From an uncultured Coprococcus sp. (lineage in GTDB: Bacteria; Bacillota; Clostridia; Lachnospirales; Lachnospiraceae): 64,000 bases of DNA. The notes under the pieces were generated by a model that was not told where the DNA came from, did no database searches, and worked only from the letters and a program-made list of their open reading frames with translations. A program made the position numbers and the translations under genes. Positions 46,916-56,337 of this stretch are shown one piece after another (within the stretch, counting starts at the first letter, position 1; each line of letters begins with the position of its first letter). Location of the stretch: the NCBI GenBank assembly GCA_947626675.1, contig CANQTC010000005.1, forward strand, positions 85,562 to 149,561, read 5' to 3'.

Positions 46916-47818
46916 TCACTTCACACAGCCAATCAGCTCATGAATATCATCAATTCCATTTTTCTTCATGTATGCTTCTATTCCATCAATAATCTGAACG
47001 GTTGCATATGGGTTGCTGAAATTCGCTGTGCCGACAGCAACCATTGAAGCGCCCGCCATGAGCATCTCTAAAGCACTTTCCGTATCATGAACACCGCCCA
47101 TACCGATGATTGGAAGTTTTATTGCATTTGCCACCTGATATACCATACGGACAGCAATCGGATGAATCGCTGCTCCTGATACACCCGCAGTCTTATTAGC
47201 AACTGCAAATGTTCTTCTGTTTACGTCAATCTTCATACCGGTAAGCGTATTAATCAGTGATACCGCATCAGCGCCTGCTGCTTCCGCCGCCTTTGCCATC
47301 TCTGTAATATCTGTTACATTCGGACTAAGTTTCATAACGACAGGCTGCTTTGCCGCTGCCTTTACCGCCTTTGTGATATCAAAAAGCGCTTTTGGGTTCT
47401 GACCAAATGCGATACCACCTTCTTTTACATTTGGGCAGGACACATTAATTTCCAGTAAATCTACGTCACATTCGCCTAGTTTTTCAACACAGTCAACGTA
47501 ATCGGCTTCACTTCTTCCACATACATTTACGATAATCTTTGTATCATATTCCTTCAAAAAAGGGATATCCCTGTTTTTGAAAACTTCTATTCCCGGGTTT
47601 TGAAGGCCAATCGCATTCATCATTCCGCTGCAGGTTTCTGCGATACGAGGGGTTGGATTTCCAGCCCACGGAACATTTGCCACACCCTTTGTCGTAACCG
47701 CTCCAAGTCTGTTCAAATCAACAAATTCACTATATTCCATCCCTGAACCGAATGTTCCGGAGGCAACGGTAATTGGATTTTTAAATTCTACACCAGCTAT
47801 ATTTACCGACATATTCAT
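46916..47818 (-). CDS. pyrD: Dihydroorotate dehydrogenase, class 1B catalytic subunit
   Basis: 300 residues. Oxidises dihydroorotate to orotate; the class 1B form uses NAD+ through the PyrK subunit. FMN-binding barrel with KNPITVASGTFG at residue 13, catalytic-loop cysteine in NVSCPNVKEGG near residue 127 and the phosphate site GMGGVHDTESALEMLMAGAS near 242. The ATG overlaps the pyrK stop (TAATG), so the two subunits are translationally coupled. Confidence 0.97.
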   Translation of the reverse strand: MNMSVNIAGVEFKNPITVASGTFGSGMEYSEFVDLNRLGAVTTKGVANVPWAGNPTPRIAETCSGMMNAIGLQNPGIEVFKNRDIPFLKEYDTKIIVNVCGRSEADYVDCVEKLGECDVDLLEINVSCPNVKEGGIAFGQNPKALFDITKAVKAAAKQPVVMKLSPNVTDITEMAKAAEAAGADAVSLINTLTGMKIDVNRRTFAVANKTAGVSGAAIHPIAVRMVYQVANAIKLPIIGMGGVHDTESALEMLMAGASMVAVGTANFSNPYATVQIIDGIEAYMKKNGIDDIHELIGCVK

Positions 47819-48582
47819 TACAGTTCCACCTCCTCAGCATAAAATACAGGACCTTCCTTACAAATTCTCTTATTATGCACCTGGGAATGTTCGTCTATGT
47901 CCTTTGTCTGACATACACAGGCAAGACAAGCGCCAACACCGCATGCCATCTTCTCTTCCATTGATATCTGACAGATGATTCCATTTTCCGCAGCATATGC
48001 CTTAATACCCCGAAGCATCGGCATCGGCCCGCAGGCATATATCATGTCGCCGTCAATACCATATTTCTTGATGGCATCTATTACATTTCCTTTTACGCCA
48101 TGCATACCATCTTCTGATGACATATATACATTTCCATATGGCTCAAACTCCTCATTCAGGAATATTTCATCTCTATAGCCTAAAACTATTGTTTTCTCAC
48201 AGGAAAGCTCCTTTGCAAGCTGGAGCATCGGCGGAATACCTATTCCCCCTCCTATCAGAATGGCTTTCTTATCCTGCTTGTCAAATCCATTTCCAAGAGG
48301 CCCAAGAATATCAATCGTATCTCCCGTCTTAAGCTTTGAAAATTCTGTTGTTCCAAAACCGACAACTCTGTAAACAAGTCTGATTGTCCCTGATTCCTTA
48401 TCAATTCCGCACAGGCTTATCGGTCTTGGAAGCATTTTACTTCCATCTTTTGTATAAACGGATACAAACTGACCTGCTGCTGCCTGTTTTGCGATTTCGT
48501 AAGCCTTAAGCACAAGACTATATACATCCGTTGCTATACACTCCTGGCTTACGACCTGCGCCGTCATCTTTAATTTTCCCAT
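47818..48582 (-). CDS. pyrK: Dihydroorotate dehydrogenase electron transfer subunit (FAD/2Fe-2S)
   Basis: 254 residues from the ATG at 48582 (GGAGG 7 nt upstream; an in-frame start at 48612 lies before the ribosome site). FAD-binding RPISLCGID, NAD-binding GGGIGIPPMLQLAKEL near residue 105, and the [2Fe-2S] cluster cysteines MACGVGACLACVCQ ... C near residue 214-240. It couples PyrD to NAD+. Confidence 0.96.
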   Translation of the reverse strand: MGKLKMTAQVVSQECIATDVYSLVLKAYEIAKQAAAGQFVSVYTKDGSKMLPRPISLCGIDKESGTIRLVYRVVGFGTTEFSKLKTGDTIDILGPLGNGFDKQDKKAILIGGGIGIPPMLQLAKELSCEKTIVLGYRDEIFLNEEFEPYGNVYMSSEDGMHGVKGNVIDAIKKYGIDGDMIYACGPMPMLRGIKAYAAENGIICQISMEEKMACGVGACLACVCQTKDIDEHSQVHNKRICKEGPVFYAEEVEL

Positions 48583-48662
48583 ATGTGTCCTCCAAATGCT
48601 ATCATCTACCAAAATATATACCTGAACTTAATCAATCATTAACCTCAAAATTCAGGAATGTT

Positions 48663-49589
48663 CTATTTGCAAATTGCTCCGTTGATATCCTCAATCATAT
48701 CGATAACTGCCTGTCTTGATGCATCTGCATAAGCTTCTGCCCCAAACTGTGCATACTTTTCCTGCTTATATGCAGCGATAATTCCTCTTGAAGAATTTAC
48801 GATTGCACCAAGTCCGTCTTCATTAAAATAATGTGTTAAATCAGAAGCTTTTCCGCCCTGTGCGCCATATCCCGGCACAAGAATAAATGACTTTGGCATA
48901 ATGTCACGAAGCACTTTTCCCATTTCGGGATATGTCGCGCCTACGACTGCGCCTACTGCTGAATATCCTGACTTACCAATAACATCTGCTCCCCACTTAT
49001 CTACCATTTCACCTACTATCTCGTAAAGCGGTTTTCCATCAATTACTCTGTCCTGAAATTCTCCTGATGAAGGATTGGAGGTTTTTACAAGCACAAATAT
49101 TCCTTTGTTTTCTTCTTTACATACATCTACAAATGGTTTAACACCATCCGTACCTAAATATGGATTTACAGTAACGAAATCCTCATCAAATCCTGCATAT
49201 GTTTTAGAACCAACTGTAACTTTTCCAAGATGTCCGACTGCATATGCTGTAGATGTTGAGCCTATATCGCCACGTTTGATATCTCCTATAACAACCAGCC
49301 CTTTCGACTTACAGTAATCAACAGTCTTTTTAAATGCTTTAAGACCTTCGATACCAAACTGTTCATACATCGCTATCTGCGGCTTTACTGCAGGAATCAA
49401 GTCATATGTCGCATCAACGATTCCTTTATTATACTGCCATATCGCTTCCGCAGCTCCTTCAAGTGTTTCCCCATATTCTTCAAATGCCTTCTTCTGTATC
49501 TGTTCAGGTACATAAGAAAGCATAGGGTCAAGTCCTACTACTATTGGTGCATTTGTCTTTTTAATATTTTCTACAAGCTTGTCTATCAT
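48663..49589 (-). CDS. pyrF: Orotidine 5'-phosphate decarboxylase (type 2)
   Basis: 308 residues, the longer type 2 OMP decarboxylase form. Catalytic DIKRGDIGSTSTAYA near residue 98, substrate loop FVTVNPYLGTDG near 135 and the C-terminal NSSRGIIAAYK near 270. Makes UMP. Confidence 0.95.
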   Translation of the reverse strand: MIDKLVENIKKTNAPIVVGLDPMLSYVPEQIQKKAFEEYGETLEGAAEAIWQYNKGIVDATYDLIPAVKPQIAMYEQFGIEGLKAFKKTVDYCKSKGLVVIGDIKRGDIGSTSTAYAVGHLGKVTVGSKTYAGFDEDFVTVNPYLGTDGVKPFVDVCKEENKGIFVLVKTSNPSSGEFQDRVIDGKPLYEIVGEMVDKWGADVIGKSGYSAVGAVVGATYPEMGKVLRDIMPKSFILVPGYGAQGGKASDLTHYFNEDGLGAIVNSSRGIIAAYKQEKYAQFGAEAYADASRQAVIDMIEDINGAICK

Positions 49590-49621
49590 TTTCTATTCCT
49601 CTACTTTCTATGTGTTTTTTC

Positions 49622-50959
49622 CTACAGCTCATTGTACACAATATTTCCACTGCATATTGTAGCAACCACTTTTCCATGAAGCTGTTTTCCTATATAAGGT
49701 GTGTTTTTGCTTTTTGAGTACATATCGTCTGCATCTGCAATCCATTCTTTATCTGCATCAAATACTGCTACATCCGCTATCGCTCCTTTAGCGATATATC
49801 CTCTTTTATCATCTATTCCTATAACCTTTGCAGGATTATAACTCATTTTCTTTGCCATATCAAGAATACTCATCAGACCTGTTTTCACAAGCGCTGTATA
49901 TGTCAATGCTGCACTTGTTTCAAGACCTGTTATTCCAAATGGGGCATTTACAAAATCTTTTGCTTTTTCTTCAGCACTGTGCGGTGCATGGTCTGTGGAA
50001 ATACAATCCATTGTTCCATCTATAAGACCTTTTATCAGCGCCTGAACGTCTTTTTCCGTTCTAAGCGGTGGATTCATTTTATAATTTGCATCTTCCCTGT
50101 CTATATCCCCGTCTGTTAATGTAAAATGATGCGGACACACCTCGGCTGTAACATTATAGCCAAGTTTCTTTGCCATCCTTACAAGTTCTACGGATGCTTC
50201 TGTTGAACAATGACACAGATGAAGCTTTGCACCTGTTTCACCTGCCAGGAATATATCTCTTGCTGTTATAACATCCTCTACGGCATTGCTTATTCCCGGA
50301 ACATTATATTTTTCGGAAGCTGCACCCTGATTCAGTACGCCCTTATTCACCAAATCCTTGTCTTCACAATGTGCCATAATAACAGCGCCGATTTCAGAAG
50401 CTTCCTTCATAGCTTTTCTGTATAACTTTATATCCATTACGCTCTTTCCGTCTTCACTGAATGAAACTGCGCCGTTTTCATACATTGCTTTCATATCTAC
50501 CAGTTCACTGTTTCCCATTCCTTTTGTAATAGCAGAAACCTGTCTTACATTGATAGGCGCTTTGTCTTCCGCCTTATCCATTACATACTTCAAAATCTCC
50601 AGATTATCAACAGGCGGATTGGTATTCGGCATTGCGCATACAGTCGTAACACCGCCATGCGCCGCCGCCTTTGCACCGGTTTCAATATCCTCTTTATAGG
50701 TCTGTCCCGGGTCTCTGAAATGTACATGCAAATCAACAAATCCCGGCATAATATAAGCACCGTTTACATCAACGATTTTTACTTCATTTGCTATCTTTTT
50801 CTCATTTCTCACTTTTTCAGCATATTCAGACGATATGCTTTCTGAAACCTCGTAAATCGTATCTTCTGCAATCAAAACATCTGATTTCTGTACGCTGTCG
50901 TTCTCAGGATTTACTACGATTCCATTTTTTAAAAGTATCACATTGTCTCCCTTTTTCAT
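49622..50959 (-). CDS. pyrC: Dihydroorotase
   Basis: 445 residues from MKKGDNVILLKNG. Type I dihydroorotase of the amidohydrolase family: zinc histidines in DLHVHFRDPGQTYKEDIETG near residue 72, AMPNTNPPVD near 104, HCEDKDL near 192, and DHAPHSAEEK near 318. The ATG at 50959 has AGGAGA 7 nt upstream, better than the in-frame start at 50977. First gene of the pyrimidine operon; pyrB and carbamoyl-phosphate synthase genes are not here. Confidence 0.96.
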   Translation of the reverse strand: MKKGDNVILLKNGIVVNPENDSVQKSDVLIAEDTIYEVSESISSEYAEKVRNEKKIANEVKIVDVNGAYIMPGFVDLHVHFRDPGQTYKEDIETGAKAAAHGGVTTVCAMPNTNPPVDNLEILKYVMDKAEDKAPINVRQVSAITKGMGNSELVDMKAMYENGAVSFSEDGKSVMDIKLYRKAMKEASEIGAVIMAHCEDKDLVNKGVLNQGAASEKYNVPGISNAVEDVITARDIFLAGETGAKLHLCHCSTEASVELVRMAKKLGYNVTAEVCPHHFTLTDGDIDREDANYKMNPPLRTEKDVQALIKGLIDGTMDCISTDHAPHSAEEKAKDFVNAPFGITGLETSAALTYTALVKTGLMSILDMAKKMSYNPAKVIGIDDKRGYIAKGAIADVAVFDADKEWIADADDMYSKSKNTPYIGKQLHGKVVATICSGNIVYNEL

Positions 50960-51003
50960 TTTATATCTCCTGTCCAAATATTACTTCTATAAATATCTGC
51001 AAT

Positions 51004-51858
51004 TTATTCCTCACAATAATAACTTCCTAATATATGAAACTCCATTGTTTCATTCATAAGCTGGAATATAAGTGCCTGTATATCCTTTTTTAACAAATTG
51101 GCGCTTAATTCGATATAAAATCTGTAATTCCAGTTTTCTTTTCTGTCCGGTGCGGAATGAATTTCCATCAAATTTACACCATAATCAGCAATCATAGAAA
51201 GTACACTGCTTAAACTGCCGCTTTTATTCTTGCAGACAAACATCACTTTCAGCCTGTTATGATTTTCTTTCACCACCAGCTTATCTGCAAAGGTTACTAC
51301 TTTCTTATTATGACCGTTTTCCTGTACAACACTACATCTGTATATGTATAATCCGCTGTTTGTCAACATCTCATGAAGCGCATCTGATACGCCATAACTG
51401 ATATCCTCCAGGATTCCCATACCTGCATCAACCCGGTTTTCTTCTATCAGTTCCATTACCTGTTGATAATTATCAACAGCAACAACGCAATCCTTTGAAT
51501 AATCCTGACAGATATAAAGTTCAGATTTTACCATCGCTATACTCGAAACTTCCGGCTCATCCGTAACAAAGTCGACATCAAAGCAGTCCCGCAGTTCCAA
51601 CGTCCTGCCATACTGATATTTTCGGCTTATTTCTATAATCCGTTTAATCAGCGCCGTATATTCCATCTTAATATTATCCTCTACATCTCCCGTAAGATTG
51701 GAAATCATACGTTCTTCCCTGTCAGGCTTATAGATTACATCTTCTGTCTCTGCCTTCACTCTTGCCACATTGTCAGCCAGCATCATACGTTCTTTAAATA
51801 AAGCTTTTATTTCTTTATCAACTTTATCAATATTAAGTCTCACTTCATCTAATGTCAT
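51004..51858 (-). CDS. Chorismate mutase - degenerate prephenate dehydratase - ACT protein
   Basis: 284 residues from the ATG at 51858 (TGGAGA 5 nt upstream; the GTG at 51870 is inside that site). Residues 1-85 are an AroQ-type chorismate mutase (LDEVRLNIDKVDKEIKALFKERMMLADNVARVK). Residues 198-284 are an ACT domain (LKVMFVCKNKSGSLSSVLSMIADYGVNLMEIHSAP ... YRFYIEL), as in PheA. Between them only about 100 residues remain of a dehydratase-like domain that normally spans about 180; it matches the second half (VDAGMGILEDISYGVSDALHE), and the catalytic TRF motif is not seen. It should isomerise chorismate to prephenate, perhaps under phenylalanine control, but dehydratase activity is doubtful. 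Confidence 0.8.
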   Translation of the reverse strand: MTLDEVRLNIDKVDKEIKALFKERMMLADNVARVKAETEDVIYKPDREERMISNLTGDVEDNIKMEYTALIKRIIEISRKYQYGRTLELRDCFDVDFVTDEPEVSSIAMVKSELYICQDYSKDCVVAVDNYQQVMELIEENRVDAGMGILEDISYGVSDALHEMLTNSGLYIYRCSVVQENGHNKKVVTFADKLVVKENHNRLKVMFVCKNKSGSLSSVLSMIADYGVNLMEIHSAPDRKENWNYRFYIELSANLLKKDIQALIFQLMNETMEFHILGSYYCEE

Positions 51859-51974
51859 AACGTTCTCCACTTCATATAATTTCTAAATTCCGGTAAATAC
51901 ACCTACTTCAATATATCATTATTTATTTCTTATTTCAATGTAGAAAGGCGCATGATGCACACGATAATTCATTT

Positions 51975-52727
51975 CTAATAATTGAATAAAGAAATTATAT
52001 TTGCCACATTTAATACCCAGATTATAAGGGACAAGGCTGCAAGAATAAATGTAATGATTGAAAATATTTTCTTGCTTGTATGAAGTCCCTGTATCGCAAA
52101 ATATACTTCAACAAAAATTACAAATGCACCCCATGTAATCCCAAAGAAAGACATCAGTACACCAAAAACGGCAAATGCAAATCCCCATATTGCCTGTTTT
52201 TCTTTGCTTTGATTATTAACATCGGCAAATGTATTATGATATGGTGCGCTGCTTTGGTACTGCGCGTTATTTGGATACTGCCCATTATTCATATACTGTG
52301 CATTATTTAGATACTGCCCATTATTCATACACTGTGCATTATTTGAATACTGTCCATTCTGATTATAGGCTTTATATTGCATATTAAAGCGTGCGTTCTC
52401 ATTTACCCTGTTTATTTCTGCGATTAACGGCTCAAGCATATTTCGGTATGCCTGTTTTGGAATAGAACCCGCATAACTGTCATCGAGCGGCCAGGGCTTT
52501 TTAGTGTTATGAATATACGCATATATATATAACATATTTCCCTTAAAATAGTATTCAAAAAACCGCTTTCCTGCTATAGGGTCTGAATACTGAAAATACT
52601 TAAGACCTTCTTTTTCCATAAAAACAAACTTATTAACACTCAAAAAATCATTTAATATCCGGGCTATCTCCCTTCTATCTGCCACACACTCAAATGTGTA
52701 ACAGCTCTTATCCCCACCTTTTGCCAT
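51975..52727 (-). CDS. Membrane protein with Asn/Gln-rich repeats, unknown function
   Basis: 250 residues from the ATG at 52727 (GGAGGTG 3-4 nt upstream; the ATG at 52739 lacks a site). N-terminal soluble part of about 125 residues (FECVADRREIARILNDFL ... GKRFFEYYFKGNMLYIYAY), then a low-complexity stretch of MNNGQYLNNAQYMNNGQYP units (residues 128-160), then three hydrophobic segments near 178-245. A DUF4190-like transmembrane tail is possible. I do not recognise the gene and assign no role. It is downstream of mazG in the same direction. Confidence 0.6.
   Translation of the reverse strand: MAKGGDKSCYTFECVADRREIARILNDFLSVNKFVFMEKEGLKYFQYSDPIAGKRFFEYYFKGNMLYIYAYIHNTKKPWPLDDSYAGSIPKQAYRNMLEPLIAEINRVNENARFNMQYKAYNQNGQYSNNAQCMNNGQYLNNAQYMNNGQYPNNAQYQSSAPYHNTFADVNNQSKEKQAIWGFAFAVFGVLMSFFGITWGAFVIFVEVYFAIQGLHTSKKIFSIITFILAALSLIIWVLNVANIISLFNY
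52263..52345. repeat. Tandem repeat coding for NNGQY/NNAQY units
   Basis: About five degenerate copies of a 15-18 base unit (ACTGCCCATTATTCATAT type on the plus strand) coding for alternating NNGQY and NNAQY; likely length-variable. Confidence 0.7.
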
Positions 52728-52869
52728 ATACACCTCCATTATTTTTCACAAAAACACAAATAAATCACTCTAATATTATAATTATAACAGGAAACAAAAC
52801 TGCTGCCAAGATTCCCGTCTTTGAATTATTCAAAAATACATCTGAAGCATGGCTTGCGGTTTAAAATTT

Positions 52870-53325
52870 TTACTGTACCTTTTCTTTCTGCATTGTTTTC
52901 TGTTCTTTTTTCATCTTCTCCTGCGCCTTTATTTCCTGCCATCTTGCTCGGCTTTCTTCAGGCGTTGCAGGGATATCTGCATCTCCAAATATATGCGGAT
53001 GTCTTCTAATCATCTTATCTGCTACCCCCTGAATTACATTTGACATATCAAATGCGCCCTCATCTGCTGCAATCCCTGCGTGAAACACAATCTGCAAAAG
53101 CAAATCGCCCAGTTCTTCACAGAGATTCTCATCATCCTTATTATCTATAGCCTCAATAACCTCCAACGTCTCATCTGTCAGGCACTTTTTCAGTGTTTCA
53201 TGCGTCTGCTTTTTATCCCATGAGCAGCCATAGTCAGGATTTCTTAGGATAGAAACGATTTCCATTAAATCATTAATATCATGTTTTTCATTTTCTATAT
53301 ATGCTTTTCCGTTATATTTTCTCAT
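52870..53325 (-). CDS. mazG: MazG-family nucleotide pyrophosphohydrolase
   Basis: 151 residues, single-domain MazG. Hydrolyses nucleoside triphosphates to monophosphates, limiting (p)ppGpp or damaged nucleotides in known relatives. Motifs: CSWDKKQTHETLKKCLTDET near residue 34, the metal-binding EVIEAID and ELGDLLLQIVFHAGIA near residue 71, and DKMIRRHPHIFGD near 103. The final 20 residues are Lys/Gln-rich. Between it and the Sfp gene lie 101 bases with no feature. Confidence 0.9.
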   Translation of the reverse strand: MRKYNGKAYIENEKHDINDLMEIVSILRNPDYGCSWDKKQTHETLKKCLTDETLEVIEAIDNKDDENLCEELGDLLLQIVFHAGIAADEGAFDMSNVIQGVADKMIRRHPHIFGDADIPATPEESRARWQEIKAQEKMKKEQKTMQKEKVQ

Positions 53326-53426
53326 TATATGTCACCTTTCTACATTTTGCTAAAGTTCCTAATGTCGATTTATTTTGTCCGGTATCATCTTTATTTATAT
53401 CATTAATTATTCCTTATTTCACGCAA

Positions 53427-54119
53427 TTAAAAGTTCATAATATTTTTTAAATCATCTAATTTAACATTTCTTACATATGACATACTACTATTACATTCTG
53501 AGCACAGCGCATACCAATGTTTTTCATCTATTTTCCAACTTAAAAACTTTAAATCTGACCGGACTTCTCCATCCTGTATAAGCCGCACTTCCTGCCCATC
53601 CACAATAAAATAAAATTTGTCAAATTCCTGTGACAATCCATTTCCGGTATACTTTACAAAACTTTCTTTTAATGTCCATAGCTTATAAAACATATTTACT
53701 TTATGACTTCCCGAACAATGGTACAAGTATTCAATCTCTTTCGCTGAAAAGCAGCTACATACATCCTCCATAATATTATCCTGTATTTCTTCCACATCAA
53801 CCCCTAATTCTTTATCTCCCACAACACATACAACCCAGTCTCCTGAATGGGAAATATTGAAGTGAATATCATTCGCTCCATCCAGCATAGGTTTTTGATT
53901 ATCGGAATATGAAAATTTTACTACTATATCTTTTAATGGATATTGTTCTTTTAGCGCATATCGCAACAATATTTCTGCCATGATTGAATGTATTTTATCT
54001 TTGTCAAAACGAAATCTCATAATTTTTTCTTGTCTTTCAACAGATATGTAATCAAGCAGATAATCAATATCCGAAAAAACTTTTATCTTTTCAATATTAA
54101 GCATATATTGGTAAAGCAT
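53427..54119 (-). CDS. 4'-phosphopantetheinyl transferase, Sfp type
   Basis: 230 residues, the length of Sfp-like (type II) transferases. It moves the phosphopantetheine arm of CoA to the serine of carrier domains. Core motifs: HFNISHSGDWVVCVV near residue 88, GVDVEEIQ with magnesium ligands near 105, and WTLKESFVKYTGNGL near residue 145. It lies downstream of the ABC transporter of the NRPS cluster and is the natural activator of the two carrier domains of the synthetase. Confidence 0.93.
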   Translation of the reverse strand: MLYQYMLNIEKIKVFSDIDYLLDYISVERQEKIMRFRFDKDKIHSIMAEILLRYALKEQYPLKDIVVKFSYSDNQKPMLDGANDIHFNISHSGDWVVCVVGDKELGVDVEEIQDNIMEDVCSCFSAKEIEYLYHCSGSHKVNMFYKLWTLKESFVKYTGNGLSQEFDKFYFIVDGQEVRLIQDGEVRSDLKFLSWKIDEKHWYALCSECNSSMSYVRNVKLDDLKNIMNF

Positions 54120-54198
54120 TATTATATCATCTCCCGAAATAAAATTTGTCTAATACATAAATTACTGAGTGGTTTATTTTTATTGCCTATACAATAAA

Positions 54199-54228
54199 AG
54201 GGGGCGTCAACAAACTGGCAGCCCCCTC
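54199..54228 (-). terminator. Terminator after the ABC permease gene
   Basis: GGGGGC (54200-54205) pairs with GCCCCC (54221-54226), followed on the minus strand by TTTTATT. It lies 27 bases past the permease stop and separates the NRPS operon from the Sfp gene. Confidence 0.85.
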
Positions 54229-54254
54229 ATTTTAACATGTACAAATTTACTCAA

Positions 54255-55409
54255 TTAACCATTAACAATATTATCATTTTCAAATATTTTTCCTATAATT
54301 ATTAAAGACAAAATCGTAAATAAAACATTTACACCACAGGTCAGTAATGCATCCATTGTATTAAAATCCATCTGAACTATCTTTTGTAGAACATCCATCG
54401 AGTTCCATATTGGAATAACTGAGTTTCCTCTCCCAAATTTCTCAAAAACACGGTCAAATGATTCAACAGTTCTTAACATCGCTAATATCATAATAATCAT
54501 AAAAAATACCGGTGCAATCGTTGTTGCCTGTTTTACACTGCTTGATAATGTTGATACAATTAAAAGTATACTTGACATGGCAAAAATTGCTGTAATCGTT
54601 ACCAAAAATAATATTATATATTCTTTTCCGGAATACTTTATAACTTCTGTTGCCTGTATTGCCTTTGAGAATTTCGGCAGTCCCAATGCCAGACCAACAA
54701 ATGCAGATATTCCCGCAATAATTGCTACAATAAATATAACTGCTGCTTTACCTGATGCTACATTTCTTCTGGAAACAGGTGTTATAAGAATTGTATTAAG
54801 GAATCCACGTTCTTTATCACCGGCTATTGATTCAGCTGCTATATTCATACATACAGTAAATACCCCCATAATAAGCATCAAAGGCATAATCGTTCCAAGC
54901 ATCTTTTTTTTCGTAAAATCAGGATCACCTAAGTCATAGCTCACATCGGCATCTGCATTCACTGTAAAAGCAACCGGCTGAAAACCACTTAACAAAGCAC
55001 TTAAATCTGTATAAAGATTGGTTGAGCGTATTTCTGATGAATTGTACCATATCTCTATATTTGATATCTTTTCTGTATTTTCCATATTAATATGAAAATC
55101 TTCCGGAAAAACAACAATAAGATCACATTTTTTCTTAGATATATCCTTTCTATAATCTTCTATCTTTTCTAAGGATGTATCTTCTATTCCCAAATCTTCT
55201 ATTGCATCTTTCATATATTCCGGAACATTTACACTATATGCAACTACCTTCTCATTTTCTTTATCGCCTCCCTCATCACTCAGTACCGACATCAGCATAC
55301 TATAACCAAAAACAATAATAAATGGTATAAAAACCACCTGAAAAAGAATTGCTTTATCTGTAAATATACTCTTTAATTCTTTTTTTAATATTGTAAAAAT
55401 ATCTCTCAT
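54255..55409 (-). CDS. ABC-2 type transporter permease
   Basis: 384 residues. One membrane helix near residues 20-42 (AILFQVVFIPFIIVFGYSMLM), a large outside domain of about 130 residues, and five further helices from residue 170 on, the NatB/YhgE-like ABC-2 layout. Paired with the ATPase gene 7 bases upstream. In this place it probably exports the peptide product or protects the producer; no substrate can be read from sequence. Confidence 0.9.
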   Translation of the reverse strand: MRDIFTILKKELKSIFTDKAILFQVVFIPFIIVFGYSMLMSVLSDEGGDKENEKVVAYSVNVPEYMKDAIEDLGIEDTSLEKIEDYRKDISKKKCDLIVVFPEDFHINMENTEKISNIEIWYNSSEIRSTNLYTDLSALLSGFQPVAFTVNADADVSYDLGDPDFTKKKMLGTIMPLMLIMGVFTVCMNIAAESIAGDKERGFLNTILITPVSRRNVASGKAAVIFIVAIIAGISAFVGLALGLPKFSKAIQATEVIKYSGKEYIILFLVTITAIFAMSSILLIVSTLSSSVKQATTIAPVFFMIIMILAMLRTVESFDRVFEKFGRGNSVIPIWNSMDVLQKIVQMDFNTMDALLTCGVNVLFTILSLIIIGKIFENDNIVNG

Positions 55410-55416
55410 CTATGTA

Positions 55417-56187
55417 TCACCCCATCTTCTTATATTTTACATAATAGTCATAAAATGCATCTTCCAAGGAAGAACCATTCATAAGATTCTCAAGAGTATC
55501 ATTTTTTACAATACGTCCATCAATAATTATAGCCGCACGGTCACATATTTTTTCTACCAAATCAAAAAGATGCGTAGAAATAATAATGCATTTTCCATCT
55601 TCTTTCATTTTCGAAATAAAATCTTTCACCTCTTTTGCAGCAATAATATCAAGACCATTCGTTGGTTCATCAAAAATAATAAAGTTTGGATTATGTACTA
55701 CAGATACAACAATTGATACTTTCTGCCTCATTCCTTGTGAAAGCTTGGCAATTTTTGTATCCGCATAACTATTCATTCCAAAAGTATCAAACAATTCTTC
55801 TTTACGTTTTTTTGCTTCCGCATTTGGAATATGGTGCAGACTTGAAAAAAAATCAAACATATCACTTGCAGTTGATTTCATATCAAGTTTTAAATCTGTT
55901 GTCAAAAAAGCAAATTCTGACCGAATCCCAGTACTATCTTCTATAATATTCTTATCGTCATAAAATACATTCCCACTATCTGGTTTTATAAGTGTTGTCA
56001 ACATTCGCATGGTTGTTGTTTTTCCCGCCCCATTTGGTCCTAGTAATCCGAATACTTCACCAGAATGAGCTGAAAAACTGATTCCGTCAACAGCCAATTT
56101 CATCTGAGTGGATGTATTAAGAGATTTACTTTGTTTTCTGCTAAGTTTAAAACTTTTAACAAGATTCTCTGCTCTTAATGTATGCAT
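55417..56187 (-). CDS. ABC transporter ATP-binding protein (NatA-like)
   Basis: 256 residues. Walker A GLLGPNGAGKTTTMRML near residue 48, signature LSQGMRQKVSIV near 148, Walker B NFIIFDEPTNGLDI near 169 and the switch histidine in IISTHLFD near 202. Partner of the ABC-2 permease downstream. Confidence 0.95.
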   Translation of the reverse strand: MHTLRAENLVKSFKLSRKQSKSLNTSTQMKLAVDGISFSAHSGEVFGLLGPNGAGKTTTMRMLTTLIKPDSGNVFYDDKNIIEDSTGIRSEFAFLTTDLKLDMKSTASDMFDFFSSLHHIPNAEAKKRKEELFDTFGMNSYADTKIAKLSQGMRQKVSIVVSVVHNPNFIIFDEPTNGLDIIAAKEVKDFISKMKEDGKCIIISTHLFDLVEKICDRAAIIIDGRIVKNDTLENLMNGSSLEDAFYDYYVKYKKMG

Positions 56188-56337
56188 TACATTCCTCCTA
56201 ATCTAATCACGATATAGTCAGCACAACTACTGAATTAATTACCTGATATCTTTCTATTAAAATATCATCTATAACGCTCCGTTCAATTTCAACATTTCCA
56301 AATAGTATAGATTAAATCTATATTATTAATAAAAATA

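Noticed and set aside
52263..52345. Short direct repeats as a CRISPR array
   Set aside because: The units are 15-18 bases without spacers, in frame, and code for NNGQY; it is a coding repeat.
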